A stretch of 58,414 bases of DNA from Fictibacillus phosphorivorans (GTDB taxonomy: Bacteria > Bacillota > Bacilli > Bacillales > Fictibacillaceae): NCBI RefSeq assembly GCF_023715845.1, contig NZ_JAMBOR010000023.1, positions 1 to 58,414 of the forward strand, given 5' to 3'. Numbering within the stretch: position 1 is the stretch's first letter; each line of letters opens with the position of its first letter. Both the position numbers and the translations under genes were made by a program. This document shows, one piece after another, positions 22,068-32,966 of this stretch. Below the pieces are notes generated by a model that saw only the letters and a list, made by a program, of their open reading frames with translations, had not been told where the DNA came from and did no database searches.

Positions 22068-22690
22068 TATGCGAGCACCTCCCCTACTTTTTCCACAGCG
22101 TCTTTAGTCATAAGAAGCTTGTCGTGATTTAACACGTCAAGAACACTAACGCCGTTTGCCGTAACAACTGTTACGCCAGGGATGTTACGTGCAGATAATG
22201 CAACAGCGTCATTGTAATCAGCCGTTACAACTAATGCTTTACGATCTGCGGATAGATTTGCAAGCACTTGCTTCATTTCCTTTGTTTTAGGAGCATCAAA
22301 TGCAAGTCCTTCTAAAACGATCAAGTCGTTATCTAGAACCTTAGAAGATAGCGCTGATTTAATAGCTAAGCGACGAACCTTCTTAGGTAATTTGTAAGAA
22401 TAGCTTCTTGGTGTTGGTCCAAAAACCACTCCACCGCCAACCCATTGTGGAGAACGGATAGATCCTTGACGAGCACGTCCAGTACCTTTCTGTTTCCATG
22501 GCTTGCGTCCACCACCAGCAACTTCGGAACGGTTCTTTACATCATGTGTTCCTTGGCGCTGTGATGCTTGCTGCATAATAACAGCGTCGAAAAGCACGCT
22601 TTTATTTGGTTCAATACCGAAAACGGAATCGTTTAATTCGATATCGCCAGCTTGAGTACCATCTTGTTTAAATAATGCTACTTTTGGCAT
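22067..22690 (-). CDS. rplD: 50S ribosomal protein L4
   Basis: L4 of 207 residues with the extended loop ([20 protein letters not shown]) that forms part of the exit-tunnel constriction. In E. coli and B. subtilis L4 represses its own S10 operon through the leader, here the likely role of the structure at 23758-23817. Confidence 0.98.
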   Translation of the reverse strand: MPKVALFKQDGTQAGDIELNDSVFGIEPNKSVLFDAVIMQQASQRQGTHDVKNRSEVAGGGRKPWKQKGTGRARQGSIRSPQWVGGGVVFGPTPRSYSYKLPKKVRRLAIKSALSSKVLDNDLIVLEGLAFDAPKTKEMKQVLANLSADRKALVVTADYNDAVALSARNIPGVTVVTANGVSVLDVLNHDKLLMTKDAVEKVGEVLA

Positions 22691-22707
22691 CAGATTGTCC
22701 TCCTTCC

Positions 22708-23346
22708 TTATTTAGCATCCTTTGCTTTAACAGCAGAGTTAATTGTAACGTAGCTCTTTTTCGCTCCAGGTACGTTACCTTTGATCAATAGAAGATTACG
22801 TTCTGTATCAACTCTTACAACTTCTAAGTTTTGTACAGTTACTGTATCTCCGCCAGTACGTCCAGGTAATGCTTTCCCTTTGAAAACACGGTTAGGGTCA
22901 ACTGCACCCATTGAACCAGGACGACGGTGGTAACGGGAACCGTGGCTCATTGGCCCGCGTGATTGCCCGTGACGTTTGATAACACCTTGGAATCCTTTTC
23001 CTTTAGATGTACCAGTAACGTCTACAGCGTCACCTTCTGCAAAAATATCTACCTTGACTTCCTGACCAACTTCGTATCCCGCTGCATCAACATTGCGGAA
23101 TTCCTTAACGTAGCGCTTAGGGCTCGTGCTAGCTTTAGCAGCATGACCTGCTTGCGGCTTGTTAGTACGAGATTCTTTTCTATCGTCAAATCCAAGCTGG
23201 ATAGCTTCATAGCCATCGCTTTCTACGGATTTCTTTTGAAGAACAACGTTAGGAGTTACTTCTACTACAGTAACTGGGATAAGATCTCCGTTTTCAGCGA
23301 AAACTTGAGTCATACCAATTTTTTTACCTAAGATTCCTTTGGTCAT
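22708..23346 (-). CDS. rplC: 50S ribosomal protein L3
   Basis: L3 of 212 residues: [20 protein letters not shown] and the loop near the peptidyl transferase centre ([20 protein letters not shown]). It is one of the two assembly initiators of the large subunit. Confidence 0.98.
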   Translation of the reverse strand: MTKGILGKKIGMTQVFAENGDLIPVTVVEVTPNVVLQKKSVESDGYEAIQLGFDDRKESRTNKPQAGHAAKASTSPKRYVKEFRNVDAAGYEVGQEVKVDIFAEGDAVDVTGTSKGKGFQGVIKRHGQSRGPMSHGSRYHRRPGSMGAVDPNRVFKGKALPGRTGGDTVTVQNLEVVRVDTERNLLLIKGNVPGAKKSYVTINSAVKAKDAK

Positions 23347-23399
23347 TCGTCACACCTCCTATTAATAAGTAAAATAAATTATATAAAGCAAACGTGAAA

Positions 23400-23729
<330 letters not shown>

Positions 23730-23757
23730 CTATTTTGATAAACAGACATTGCTCCAC

Positions 23758-23817
23758 GGAAATTCAACCTGATGTCACCAGCCATGGCAAAGGGGCCTGG
23801 TGTGTCAGCAACCTTCC
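23758..23817 (-). promoter_or_regulatory. S10 operon leader hairpin (probable L4-responsive element)
   Basis: The rpsJ leader folds into an extended stem: GGAA/TTCC at the base, CTGA/TCAG in the middle, CACCAG/CTGGTG near the top. It stands 50 nt before rpsJ and after both promoters. In B. subtilis the S10 operon leader is the target of L4 autoregulation; identity here is inferred from position and structure. Confidence 0.6.
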
Positions 23818-23848
23818 GAATCATCGCAGTGAATGACCAACATTACTC

Positions 23849-23877
23849 ATTATAGAGAAAAACAATACCTAATGCAA
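23849..23877 (-). promoter_or_regulatory. S10 operon promoter, proximal
   Basis: TTGCAT (23872-23877), a 17-bp spacer and a perfect TATAAT (23849-23854). It lies about 140 bp upstream of rpsJ. Confidence 0.75.
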
Positions 23878-23917
23878 GTTTTATTTGCATTTATTTATTG
23901 TTAATCGCACTTTTCCT

Positions 23918-23946
23918 ATTATAGAGACTTTATGCACGGATTTCAA
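23918..23946 (-). promoter_or_regulatory. S10 operon promoter, distal
   Basis: TTGAAA (23941-23946), a 17-bp spacer and TATAAT (23918-23923), an even closer consensus match than the proximal promoter 69 bp downstream. The tandem arrangement suits a heavily transcribed operon. Confidence 0.8.
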
Positions 23947-24402
23947 CTTCCTTTTTCTTCTTTTATTCATATGAATGTGTTTCTTCTATATAAAGAATTG
24001 TTTTATATGTGAAGCTGCCGATGGAGTGCTAGATAAAGGATTTGTGCTTGTTGTGGTTGATCTGCTGGATTTGTGTTTTATTAAAACAGATGTGTTTCTT
24101 CTATATATATAGGAAGGATTTATTGACTGAGAGATGGATGCTTACTTAGACTTTAGGATTGTTGGGGTATAGTTACAATTTGTCGACTCGTGGTTATCTT
24201 TTATATTTCGTGGGATTCTTTTATTTTTTCGTGGGATTGTGTCTTACTATCGAGGGATTTTCTTAATTAACGTGAGATTAATGATAAATCATTAAAATTA
24301 TGGAGTTAATACTACACAATCATACTTACTTTGATTATTGGTTTACTAATTTTTATTTCCTCATTCGAATTGTATTTCTTTGATAGCATATAAATATGTA
24401 AA
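23947..24402. other. Gene-free AT-rich spacer between tuf and the S10 promoters
   Basis: No credible gene occurs here; no open reading frame has a family match or a good ribosome binding site. In B. subtilis the gene ybaC stands at this point, so it is absent or lost. The spacer holds a 17-bp direct repeat TGTGTTTCTTCTATATA (23976-23992 and 24091-24107) and a phased repeat array (24188-24290, listed separately). Confidence 0.7.
24188..24290. repeat. Phased degenerate repeat array A (five units, 20-21 bp period)
   Basis: Units begin with TCG or ACG at 24188, 24208, 24229, 24250 and 24270, giving spacings of 20, 21, 21 and 20 bp. The core is TCGTGGGATT followed by an AT-rich half. Three core copies are strongly alike; the first and last are decayed. 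The array lies beyond the tuf terminator and upstream of the S10 promoters. Confidence 0.7.
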
Positions 24403-24435
24403 GAAAAAGCACTCTCCATTTGGAGGGTGCTTTTT
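24403..24435 (-). terminator. Terminator after tuf
   Basis: A near-perfect hairpin with arms AAAAAGCACCCTCC and GGAGAGTGCTTTTT around a short loop, 20 bp past the tuf stop codon. It ends the str operon and is symmetric enough to work both ways. Confidence 0.93.
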
Positions 24436-24454
24436 CTATAGAAGCAGTCAAAGA

Positions 24455-25645
24455 CTACTCTTGGATTGTTGCAACTACACCTGCACCAACTGTACGTCCA
24501 CCTTCACGAATAGAGAACTTAGTTCCTTCTTCGATAGCGATTGGAGCGATTAGTTCTACAGTCATCTCAACGTTATCTCCAGGCATTACCATTTCAACGC
24601 CTTCAGGAAGTTGGATGATACCAGTTACGTCAGTTGTACGGAAGTAGAACTGAGGACGGTAGTTAGAGAAGAATGGAGTGTGACGTCCACCCTCTTCTTT
24701 TGAAAGAACGTATACTTCTGATTTGAACTTAGTGTGAGCTTTAACAGTACCTGGCTTAGCAAGAACTTGTCCACGCTCAACATCGTCACGGGAAACCCCA
24801 CGAAGAAGTGCACCAATGTTGTCACCAGCTTCAGCATAGTCAAGAAGCTTACGGAACATTTCAACACCTGTTACAGTTGTTGATTTTGGCTCTTCAGTAA
24901 GACCTAGGATCTCAACTACGTCACCAACTTTAACTTGTCCACGCTCAACACGTCCAGTAGCAACCGTACCACGACCAGTGATTGAGAATACATCCTCAAC
25001 TGGCATCATGAATGGCTTTTCAGTGTCACGTGGAGGAGTTGGGATGTAGCTATCTACAGCGTCCATAAGTTCATAGATTTTAGCTTCCCAATCAGCATCT
25101 CCTTCAAGAGCTTTAAGAGCAGAACCTTTGATTACAGGAACATCGTCTCCAGGGAAATCGTACTCAGAAAGAAGGTCACGAACTTCCATTTCAACTAGTT
25201 CTAATAATTCTTCGTCATCAACCATGTCACACTTGTTCAAGAATACAACAAGGTAAGGTACACCTACTTGACGAGAAAGAAGGATGTGCTCACGAGTTTG
25301 TGGCATTGGGCCGTCAGCAGCAGATACTACTAGGATCCCACCATCCATTTGTGCTGCACCAGTGATCATGTTCTTAACATAGTCAGCATGTCCTGGGCAG
25401 TCAACGTGTGCATAGTGACGAGTGTCAGTTTCGTACTCAACGTGTGCAGTTGAGATTGTGATACCACGCTCGCGCTCTTCTGGAGCACCGTCGATTTGGT
25501 CATAAGCCATCGCTACACCTTTACCGTTTTTCTTTGCAAGAACAGTAGAGATAGCAGCTGTTAAAGTTGTTTTACCATGGTCAACGTGACCGATAGTACC
25601 AATGTTAGCATGCGTTTTGGAACGATCGAATTTCTCTTTAGCCAT
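24455..25645 (-). CDS. tuf: Elongation factor Tu
   Basis: EF-Tu of 396 residues: P-loop GHVDHGKT at 19-26, DCPGHADYV, and the guanine motif NKCD, followed by domains 2 and 3. It delivers aminoacyl-tRNA to the ribosome. Only one copy occurs in the window. Last gene of the str operon after fusA, with strong codon bias and a standard AGGAGG site. Confidence 0.99.
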   Translation of the reverse strand: MAKEKFDRSKTHANIGTIGHVDHGKTTLTAAISTVLAKKNGKGVAMAYDQIDGAPEERERGITISTAHVEYETDTRHYAHVDCPGHADYVKNMITGAAQMDGGILVVSAADGPMPQTREHILLSRQVGVPYLVVFLNKCDMVDDEELLELVEMEVRDLLSEYDFPGDDVPVIKGSALKALEGDADWEAKIYELMDAVDSYIPTPPRDTEKPFMMPVEDVFSITGRGTVATGRVERGQVKVGDVVEILGLTEEPKSTTVTGVEMFRKLLDYAEAGDNIGALLRGVSRDDVERGQVLAKPGTVKAHTKFKSEVYVLSKEEGGRHTPFFSNYRPQFYFRTTDVTGIIQLPEGVEMVMPGDNVEMTVELIAPIAIEEGTKFSIREGGRTVGAGVVATIQE

Positions 25646-25761
25646 GAGAAAGATTCCTCCTTAAATATGTTTACATATAGTAGATTTTTTTATTTAAAAC
25701 AAGCAGTTTGTACCGCCCATTTTAGATTACATGAATTTGGTGTTACTTACAACCGGGGAGA

Positions 25762-27840
25762 TTAAGCTCCAGTTGCTTTTTTAATGATTTCTTCTGAAAT
25801 CGACTTCGGTACTTCTTCGTAGTGGTCGAAGTGCATAGAGTAAGTACCACGGCCTTGTGTACGAGAACGCAAACTAGTTGCATAACCGAACATCTCAGCA
25901 AGTGGAACCATCGCCTTAACGATCTGTGCGTTACCGCGAGCTTCCATACCTTCAACACGTCCACGACGTGAAGTTACGTCACCCATAATGTCTCCCATGT
26001 ACTCTTCAGGAACCGTTACTTCAACTTTCATGATCGGCTCAAGAATTGCAGGGTCACATTTTGCTTTTGCGTTCTTAAGTGCCATTGAACCGGCAATCTT
26101 AAACGCCATTTCGTTGGAGTCAACATCATGGTATGATCCATCAACGATAGTAGCTTTAAGGTCCAATAATGGGAATCCAGCAAGCATACCGTTTTTCATG
26201 GATTCTTCAATACCAGCTTGTACAGCAGGGATGTATTCACGAGGAACTACCCCACCAACGATTTTGTTTTCAAATACGAATCCAGATCCTTCTTCACCTG
26301 GCTCGAATTCAATCCAAACGTGACCGTATTGTCCACGACCACCAGACTGACGAACGAATTTACCTTCAACTTTTGCTGCTTGGCGAATTGTTTCACGGTA
26401 AGCAACCTGAGGAGCACCCACGTTAGCGTCTACCTTGAATTCGCGGCGCATACGGTCAACTAGGATATCAAGGTGAAGTTCACCCATACCTGCAATGATC
26501 GTTTGTCCAGTTTCTTCGTTTGTTTCAGTACGGAATGTTGGATCTTCTTCAGCAAGCTTAGCAAGCGCCATACCCATCTTGTCTTGGTCTGCTTTAGACT
26601 TCGGCTCGATAGATAGTGAGATAACCGGCTCAGGGAATACCATGGATTCTAAGATAACAAGGCTCTTTTCCTCACATAGTGTATCACCAGTTGTAGTATC
26701 TTTAAGACCTACAGCAGCTGCGATATCTCCAGCGTATACAGTAGAGATCTCTTCACGGGAGTTTGCGTGCATTTGAAGAATACGTCCAATACGCTCGCGC
26801 TTTCCTTTAGTAGAGTTCTGTACGTAGGATCCAGAGTTTAGAGTACCAGAGTAAACACGGAAGAAAGTTAACTTACCAACATAAGGGTCAGTCATAACTT
26901 TAAATGCAAGTGCAGAGAACGGAGCATCGTCACTTGATTCGCGAGTTACTTCTTCTTCTGAATCTGGTAATGTACCTTTGATTGCAGGTACATCTAATGG
27001 TGATGGAAGATAGTCAAGAACAGAGTCAAGCATTAGCTGAACACCTTTGTTCTTAAACGCAGATCCACAGATTACTGGGTAGAACTCAACGTTACAAGTA
27101 CCTTGACGAATACCCGCTTTAAGTTCTTCTTTTGTAATCTCTTCACCTTCTAAGTACTTCATCATCATTTCTTCGTCTAGCTCAGCTACCGCTTCAATAA
27201 GTTTTCCACGGTATTCTTCAGCTAAAGGCATGTGTTCTTCCGGGATGTCACGAACTTCGATATCAGTACCAAGGTCGTTTCCGTAGAATACAGCTTTCAT
27301 TTCAACTAAGTCGATGATCGCTTCGAATTGGTCTTCCGCACCGATCGGTAATTGGATCGGATGTGCGTTAGCACCAAGACGTTCATGGATCGTTTTTACG
27401 GAGTATAAGAAATCCGCACCAATCTTATCCATTTTGTTTACGAATACTACACGGGGAACCCCATAAGTAGTCGCTTGACGCCATACAGTTTCTGTTTGTG
27501 GTTCTACACCTGATTGAGCATCAAGTACAGCAACCGCTCCGTCTAATACACGTAATGAACGTTCTACTTCAACTGTAAAGTCTACGTGTCCTGGTGTATC
27601 AATGATGTTGATACGATGACCTTTCCATTGAGCAGTTGTCGCAGCGGAAGTAATCGTGATTCCGCGCTCTTGTTCCTGCTCCATCCAGTCCATTTGTGAA
27701 GCCCCTTCATGAGTTTCACCGATTTTGTGGATACGGCCAGTATAATAAAGTACACGTTCAGTAGTCGTTGTTTTACCAGCATCGATGTGAGCCATGATAC
27801 CGATATTACGAGTATTTTGTAAGGAGAATTCTCTAGCCAT
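25762..27840 (-). CDS. fusA: Elongation factor G
   Basis: EF-G of 692 residues; the ATG at 27840 ([20 protein letters not shown]) follows AAGGAAGGAG, so an upstream in-frame start is rejected. G1 is [15 protein letters not shown], with DTPGHVDF and NKMDK, then domains II-V including the decoding tip in domain IV. It catalyses translocation. No insertion is seen in the switch regions. Confidence 0.98.
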   Translation of the reverse strand: MAREFSLQNTRNIGIMAHIDAGKTTTTERVLYYTGRIHKIGETHEGASQMDWMEQEQERGITITSAATTAQWKGHRINIIDTPGHVDFTVEVERSLRVLDGAVAVLDAQSGVEPQTETVWRQATTYGVPRVVFVNKMDKIGADFLYSVKTIHERLGANAHPIQLPIGAEDQFEAIIDLVEMKAVFYGNDLGTDIEVRDIPEEHMPLAEEYRGKLIEAVAELDEEMMMKYLEGEEITKEELKAGIRQGTCNVEFYPVICGSAFKNKGVQLMLDSVLDYLPSPLDVPAIKGTLPDSEEEVTRESSDDAPFSALAFKVMTDPYVGKLTFFRVYSGTLNSGSYVQNSTKGKRERIGRILQMHANSREEISTVYAGDIAAAVGLKDTTTGDTLCEEKSLVILESMVFPEPVISLSIEPKSKADQDKMGMALAKLAEEDPTFRTETNEETGQTIIAGMGELHLDILVDRMRREFKVDANVGAPQVAYRETIRQAAKVEGKFVRQSGGRGQYGHVWIEFEPGEEGSGFVFENKIVGGVVPREYIPAVQAGIEESMKNGMLAGFPLLDLKATIVDGSYHDVDSNEMAFKIAGSMALKNAKAKCDPAILEPIMKVEVTVPEEYMGDIMGDVTSRRGRVEGMEARGNAQIVKAMVPLAEMFGYATSLRSRTQGRGTYSMHFDHYEEVPKSISEEIIKKATGA

Positions 27841-27914
27841 GAATTTCTCTCCTTCCTTATGCAAAGGAATTTTTATAGTGTATTAGAGACAGTCCGAGAA
27901 CTGCCCCTATGATT

Positions 27915-28385
27915 TTACCAACGGTAGTGAGCAAACGCTTTGTTCGCTTCAGCCATTTTGTGCATATCTTCACGCTTCTTAACAGAAGCACCAGTGTTGT
28001 TTGCAGCATCCATGATCTCGTTCGCAAGACGTTCTTCCATTGTCTTTTCTCCGCGAAGACGAGAGTAGTTCGTTAAATAACGAAGTCCTAAAGTTGTACG
28101 ACGCTCAGGGCGAACTTCAACCGGTACTTGGTAGTTAGCACCACCAACACGGCGTGCACGTACTTCAAGAACTGGCATGATATTTTTAAGAGCTTGTTCA
28201 AACACTTCCATAGGATCTTGGTTCGTACGTTCTTTAATGATATCGAACGCATTGTACAAGATTGTTTGAGCTACCCCTCTCTTACCGTCAATCATAATTT
28301 TGTTGATTAGACGAGTTACAAGCTTAGACTTGTAAATTGGATCAGGTAACACATCACGACGAGCAACAGGTCCTTTACGTGGCAT
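27915..28385 (-). CDS. rpsG: 30S ribosomal protein S7
   Basis: S7 of 156 residues, initiator of 30S head assembly: [20 protein letters not shown] at the start, and [20 protein letters not shown] in the rRNA-binding part. It lies 57 bp after rpsL and 74 bp before fusA. Confidence 0.98.
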   Translation of the reverse strand: MPRKGPVARRDVLPDPIYKSKLVTRLINKIMIDGKRGVAQTILYNAFDIIKERTNQDPMEVFEQALKNIMPVLEVRARRVGGANYQVPVEVRPERRTTLGLRYLTNYSRLRGEKTMEERLANEIMDAANNTGASVKKREDMHKMAEANKAFAHYRW

Positions 28386-28442
28386 GTGGTCCCCTCCTTT
28401 CCTGTAGTTGTAATTTATTTCGAAAATCCATGAAAATCCATA

Positions 28443-28973
<531 letters not shown>

Positions 28974-28980
28974 AGATATT

Positions 28981-29229
28981 TTATCCTTTTATCGCAACAG
29001 TTGCGGCCCCGACATCTATACCGCATGCTTTTCCAAGCTTTTTCATGGAATCAACCTTTACGATTGGAACTAGCTTTTCCTCGGCAATCTGCAAGACTTT
29101 GCTCGTCACCCGAAAATCGGCATCTTCCGCAACGACCAGCTCTTTGACCTCGCCGTTTTGTAAAGCTTTGATTGTTTGCTTAGTACCTACGATAATTTCA
29201 GAAGCCTGTGTCACTTTTTCATAAGACAT
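28981..29229 (-). CDS. rplGB: L7Ae-family RNA-binding protein YbxF-like
   Basis: The 82-residue protein starts [20 protein letters not shown] at 29229, 6 bp after GGAGGAT; an in-frame start further upstream is rejected. It has the L7Ae/L30e fold with the characteristic Gly-rich C-terminus [15 protein letters not shown]. The B. subtilis orthologue, between rpoC and rpsL, binds kink-turn RNA and associates with ribosomes. Exact role unsettled. Confidence 0.9.
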   Translation of the reverse strand: MSYEKVTQASEIIVGTKQTIKALQNGEVKELVVAEDADFRVTSKVLQIAEEKLVPIVKVDSMKKLGKACGIDVGAATVAIKG

Positions 29230-29313
29230 ACGAATATCCTCCAAAGTAACAATTCTTAGGAGCACATCCGTAATAATATCACCGATGCACTCCCGATGTC
29301 AACATTTCATTTA

Positions 29314-32300
29314 TTAATCTTGAGAAACAAGTTCTGTTGGCAGCTCAGCCTCTTCACCGTTCTCTTCTTCAACTACCGGTGAGTTCATACCGATGTTTCT
29401 GTAACGGTTCATCCCCGTTCCAGCTGGAATCAGCTTACCGATAATAACGTTTTCCTTAAGACCAAGTAATTCATCACGCTTACCTTTGATCGCAGCGTCT
29501 GTAAGAACTCTTGTTGTCTCTTGGAAAGATGCAGCAGATAAGAACGATTCAGTTTCAAGTGATGCTTTTGTGATACCCAGAAGAACTGGACGTCCTGTAG
29601 CAGGAGTTCCGCCTTCAAGTAGAACACTTCGGTTAACATCCGTAAAGTTATGGATGTCCATAAGAGCACCCGGAAGCACTTGAGAATCACCGGAATCAAT
29701 GATGCGCACTTTACGAAGCATTTGGCGTACCATTACTTCTACGTGCTTATCTCCGATTTCTACCCCTTGCATACGGTAAACTTTCTGTACCTCACGCAAT
29801 AGGTATTCCTGAACGCCTTCTGCGCCGCGGACTTTGATTAATTCTTTCGGATCAATCGAACCTTCAGTCAATACTTGACCTGCAACGACCTTATCACCTT
29901 CAGCAACCTTAATACGAGCGCCAAATGGAATAGTATAAGATCTTGATTCAATTTCACCTTGAACGATTACTTCACGCTTATCTTTATTGTCGTTTACGCT
30001 GACAACCGTTCCTTCAAGCTCAGAAATAACAGCTTGACCTTTCGGGTTACGTGCTTCGAACAATTCTTGGATACGCGGAAGACCTTGTGTGATATCGTCT
30101 CCTGCTACTCCCCCGGTATGGAAGGTACGCATTGTAAGCTGTGTACCTGGTTCACCGATGGATTGTGCAGCGATGATTCCAACAGACTCCCCAACTTCGA
30201 CGTCAGAGCCTGTCGCAAGGTTACGTCCATAACATTTTTTACATACACCGTGACGTGTGTCACAAGTAAATACAGATCGAATGGTTACAGCTTTTACGCC
30301 TACTTCTTCGATTTGAGCAGCCATATCTTCTGTAATCAATTGGTTAACATCTGCAAGGATTTCTTTTGTTTCAGGATGGTACACTTTTTTATAAGCTGTA
30401 CGTCCAATTAAACGCTCGTGAAGCGGTTCGATAACTTCGTTGCCTTCTTTAATCGCTGCAACTTCTAAGCCGCGGTCAGTTCCGCAGTCATCTTCACGCA
30501 CAATAACATCTTGGGCAACGTCAACAAGTCGACGAGTAAGGTAACCTGAGTCAGCTGTTTTAAGAGCTGTATCGGCAAGACCTTTACGGGCTCCGTGAGT
30601 AGAGATAAAGTACTCGAGTACTGTTAGTCCTTCACGGAAACTTGATTTGATCGGAAGCTCAATGATTTTACCAGCCGGGTTGGCCATCAGACCACGCATA
30701 CCAGCAAGCTGTGTAAAGTTAGATGCGTTACCACGGGCACCGGAGTCACTCATCATAAAGATCGGGTTGCGCTTATCAAGTGTACCCATCAATTTATTCT
30801 GAATTTCGTCTTTCGCGGAACTCCAGATATTGATGACACGCTCGTAACGCTCGTCTTCTGTGATCAAACCACGTCTGAATTGCTTCGTAACGTTCGTTAC
30901 TTTTTCTTCAGCAGCTGAAAGGATCACTTGCTTTTCAGGTAATACGACAATGTCAGAAACACCGATTGTAATACCAGCACGGGTTGAATATTTAAATCCT
31001 AAGTCTTTCATGCGGTCAAGCATTTTAGACGTTTCTGTAATCTTAAAGCGTTTGAAGACTTCAGCGATTATTTTTCCAAGAATACCTTTCTTGAAAGGAA
31101 CAATCTCATCATGCTTTTGAATTTCTTCTTTTACATTAGAAGCCGGATCTAAGAGATACTTTTCAGGTGTTTTCACTTGAAGGTTCGTCGTTGTCGGCTC
31201 ATTGATGTAAGGGAATGACGGTGGCAGGATCTCGTTAAACAACAATTTACCTACAGTTGTCATAAGAAGCTTGGATTGCTGTTCTTCAGTGAACGATTCT
31301 TTATTAAGACTCGATACCGGCACCGCGATTCTCGTGTGCAGATGAACATATCCGTTTTCGTAAGCGATGATCGCTTCGTTAATGTCTTTAAACACTGAAC
31401 CTTCACCAATAGCTCCTGCACGTTCTAAAGTTAGGTAATAGTTACCTAATACCATATCCTGTGAAGGTGTTACTACCGGCTTACCATCTTTCGGGTTCAA
31501 GATGTTTTGTGCAGCAAGCATTAGGATGCGAGCTTCTGCTTGTGCTTCTGCTGATAAAGGTACGTGGACCGCCATTTGGTCACCATCGAAGTCAGCGTTA
31601 TAAGCTGTACATACGAGCGGGTGAAGACGAATCGCGCGTCCTTCAACTAGAGTTGGTTCAAATGCTTGAATACCAAGTCTGTGAAGTGTAGGAGCACGGT
31701 TTAGCAATACTGGATGTTCACGGATAACTTCTTCTAAAACATCCCAGACTTCAGGCTGAACACGTTCAACCTTACGTTTAGCACTCTTGATATTATGAGC
31801 AAGACCTTTTGATACGAGCTCTTTCATAACAAACGGCTTGAATAATTCAAGTGCCATCTCTTTTGGAAGACCGCATTGATACATCTTCAAGTTCGGACCT
31901 ACAACAATAACCGAACGACCAGAGTAGTCAACACGCTTACCAAGTAAGTTTTGACGGAAACGACCTTGCTTCCCTTTCAGCATGTGTGAAAGTGATTTAA
32001 GCGGACGGTTTCCTGGTCCAGTAACAGGACGGCCACGACGGCCATTATCGATTAAAGCATCAACTGCTTCTTGAAGCATACGTTTTTCATTTTGAACGAT
32101 AATGTTAGGAGCACCTAAGTCTAATAGACGCTTCAAACGGTTGTTACGATTGATAACACGACGGTAAAGGTCGTTAAGGTCAGACGTAGCAAAACGTCCA
32201 CCATCAAGTTGAACCATCGGACGCAATTCCGGCGGGATTACAGGAAGTACTTCAAGGATCATCCAGTCAGCTTGGTTACCTGAGTGACGGAATGCTTCTA

Positions 32301-32937
32301 AAACTTCCAGACGTTTAATCGCACGCGTACGGCGTTGTCCTTGTGCTGTTTTAAGCTCTTCTTTCAGCATATCAACTTCTTTTTCAGCATCAATATCTTC
32401 TAGAAGACGCTTGATTGCTTCTGCACCCATTTGGGCAGTAAATCCTTTACCATACTTTTCACGGTATGTGCGGTATTCCTTTTCAGAAAGCAATTGTTTC
32501 TTTTCAAGCGGAGTATCGCCTGTATCTGTAACAACGTAAGAAGCAAAGTAGATAACTTCCTCTAATGCTCTTGGAGACATATCCAAAACAAGACCCATAC
32601 GGCTTGGGATTCCTTTGAAATACCAAATATGGGAAACCGGAGCAGCAAGTTCGATGTGACCCATACGGTCACGTCGAACTTTAGCTCTAGTTACTTCAAC
32701 ACCACAGCGGTCACAAACGACACCTTTGTAACGGACGCGCTTATACTTTCCGCAATGACACTCCCAGTCTTTTGTAGGACCGAAAATTCTTTCACAGAAC
32801 AAGCCGTCTTTTTCAGGCTTAAGTGTACGGTAGTTGATTGTTTCAGGTTTCTTAACTTCCCCTCTTGACCACGACCGGATTTTGTCCGGTGAAGCAAGAC
32901 CAATTTTCATATATTCAAAATTATTTACGTCTATCAA
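29314..32937 (-). CDS. rpoC: RNA polymerase subunit beta'
   Basis: The 1207-residue beta' subunit has the N-terminal zinc ribbon ([20 protein letters not shown]), the absolutely conserved NADFDGD that binds catalytic magnesium, and the second zinc site [16 protein letters not shown]. The C-terminal tail is acidic. The start is a TTG behind AGGGAGG, matching the TTG start of B. subtilis rpoC. It follows rpoB by 29 bp and forms the active centre cleft with beta. Confidence 0.99.
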   Translation of the reverse strand: MIDVNNFEYMKIGLASPDKIRSWSRGEVKKPETINYRTLKPEKDGLFCERIFGPTKDWECHCGKYKRVRYKGVVCDRCGVEVTRAKVRRDRMGHIELAAPVSHIWYFKGIPSRMGLVLDMSPRALEEVIYFASYVVTDTGDTPLEKKQLLSEKEYRTYREKYGKGFTAQMGAEAIKRLLEDIDAEKEVDMLKEELKTAQGQRRTRAIKRLEVLEAFRHSGNQADWMILEVLPVIPPELRPMVQLDGGRFATSDLNDLYRRVINRNNRLKRLLDLGAPNIIVQNEKRMLQEAVDALIDNGRRGRPVTGPGNRPLKSLSHMLKGKQGRFRQNLLGKRVDYSGRSVIVVGPNLKMYQCGLPKEMALELFKPFVMKELVSKGLAHNIKSAKRKVERVQPEVWDVLEEVIREHPVLLNRAPTLHRLGIQAFEPTLVEGRAIRLHPLVCTAYNADFDGDQMAVHVPLSAEAQAEARILMLAAQNILNPKDGKPVVTPSQDMVLGNYYLTLERAGAIGEGSVFKDINEAIIAYENGYVHLHTRIAVPVSSLNKESFTEEQQSKLLMTTVGKLLFNEILPPSFPYINEPTTTNLQVKTPEKYLLDPASNVKEEIQKHDEIVPFKKGILGKIIAEVFKRFKITETSKMLDRMKDLGFKYSTRAGITIGVSDIVVLPEKQVILSAAEEKVTNVTKQFRRGLITEDERYERVINIWSSAKDEIQNKLMGTLDKRNPIFMMSDSGARGNASNFTQLAGMRGLMANPAGKIIELPIKSSFREGLTVLEYFISTHGARKGLADTALKTADSGYLTRRLVDVAQDVIVREDDCGTDRGLEVAAIKEGNEVIEPLHERLIGRTAYKKVYHPETKEILADVNQLITEDMAAQIEEVGVKAVTIRSVFTCDTRHGVCKKCYGRNLATGSDVEVGESVGIIAAQSIGEPGTQLTMRTFHTGGVAGDDITQGLPRIQELFEARNPKGQAVISELEGTVVSVNDNKDKREVIVQGEIESRSYTIPFGARIKVAEGDKVVAGQVLTEGSIDPKELIKVRGAEGVQEYLLREVQKVYRMQGVEIGDKHVEVMVRQMLRKVRIIDSGDSQVLPGALMDIHNFTDVNRSVLLEGGTPATGRPVLLGITKASLETESFLSAASFQETTRVLTDAAIKGKRDELLGLKENVIIGKLIPAGTGMNRYRNIGMNSPVVEEENGEEAELPTELVSQD

Positions 32938-32966
32938 GGAGCGTACCTCCCTTTTGATATCCTGGT

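Noticed and set aside
29959-30411. 150-codon plus-strand frame inside rpoC
   Set aside because: Antisense shadow of conserved beta' sequence, without a ribosome binding site.
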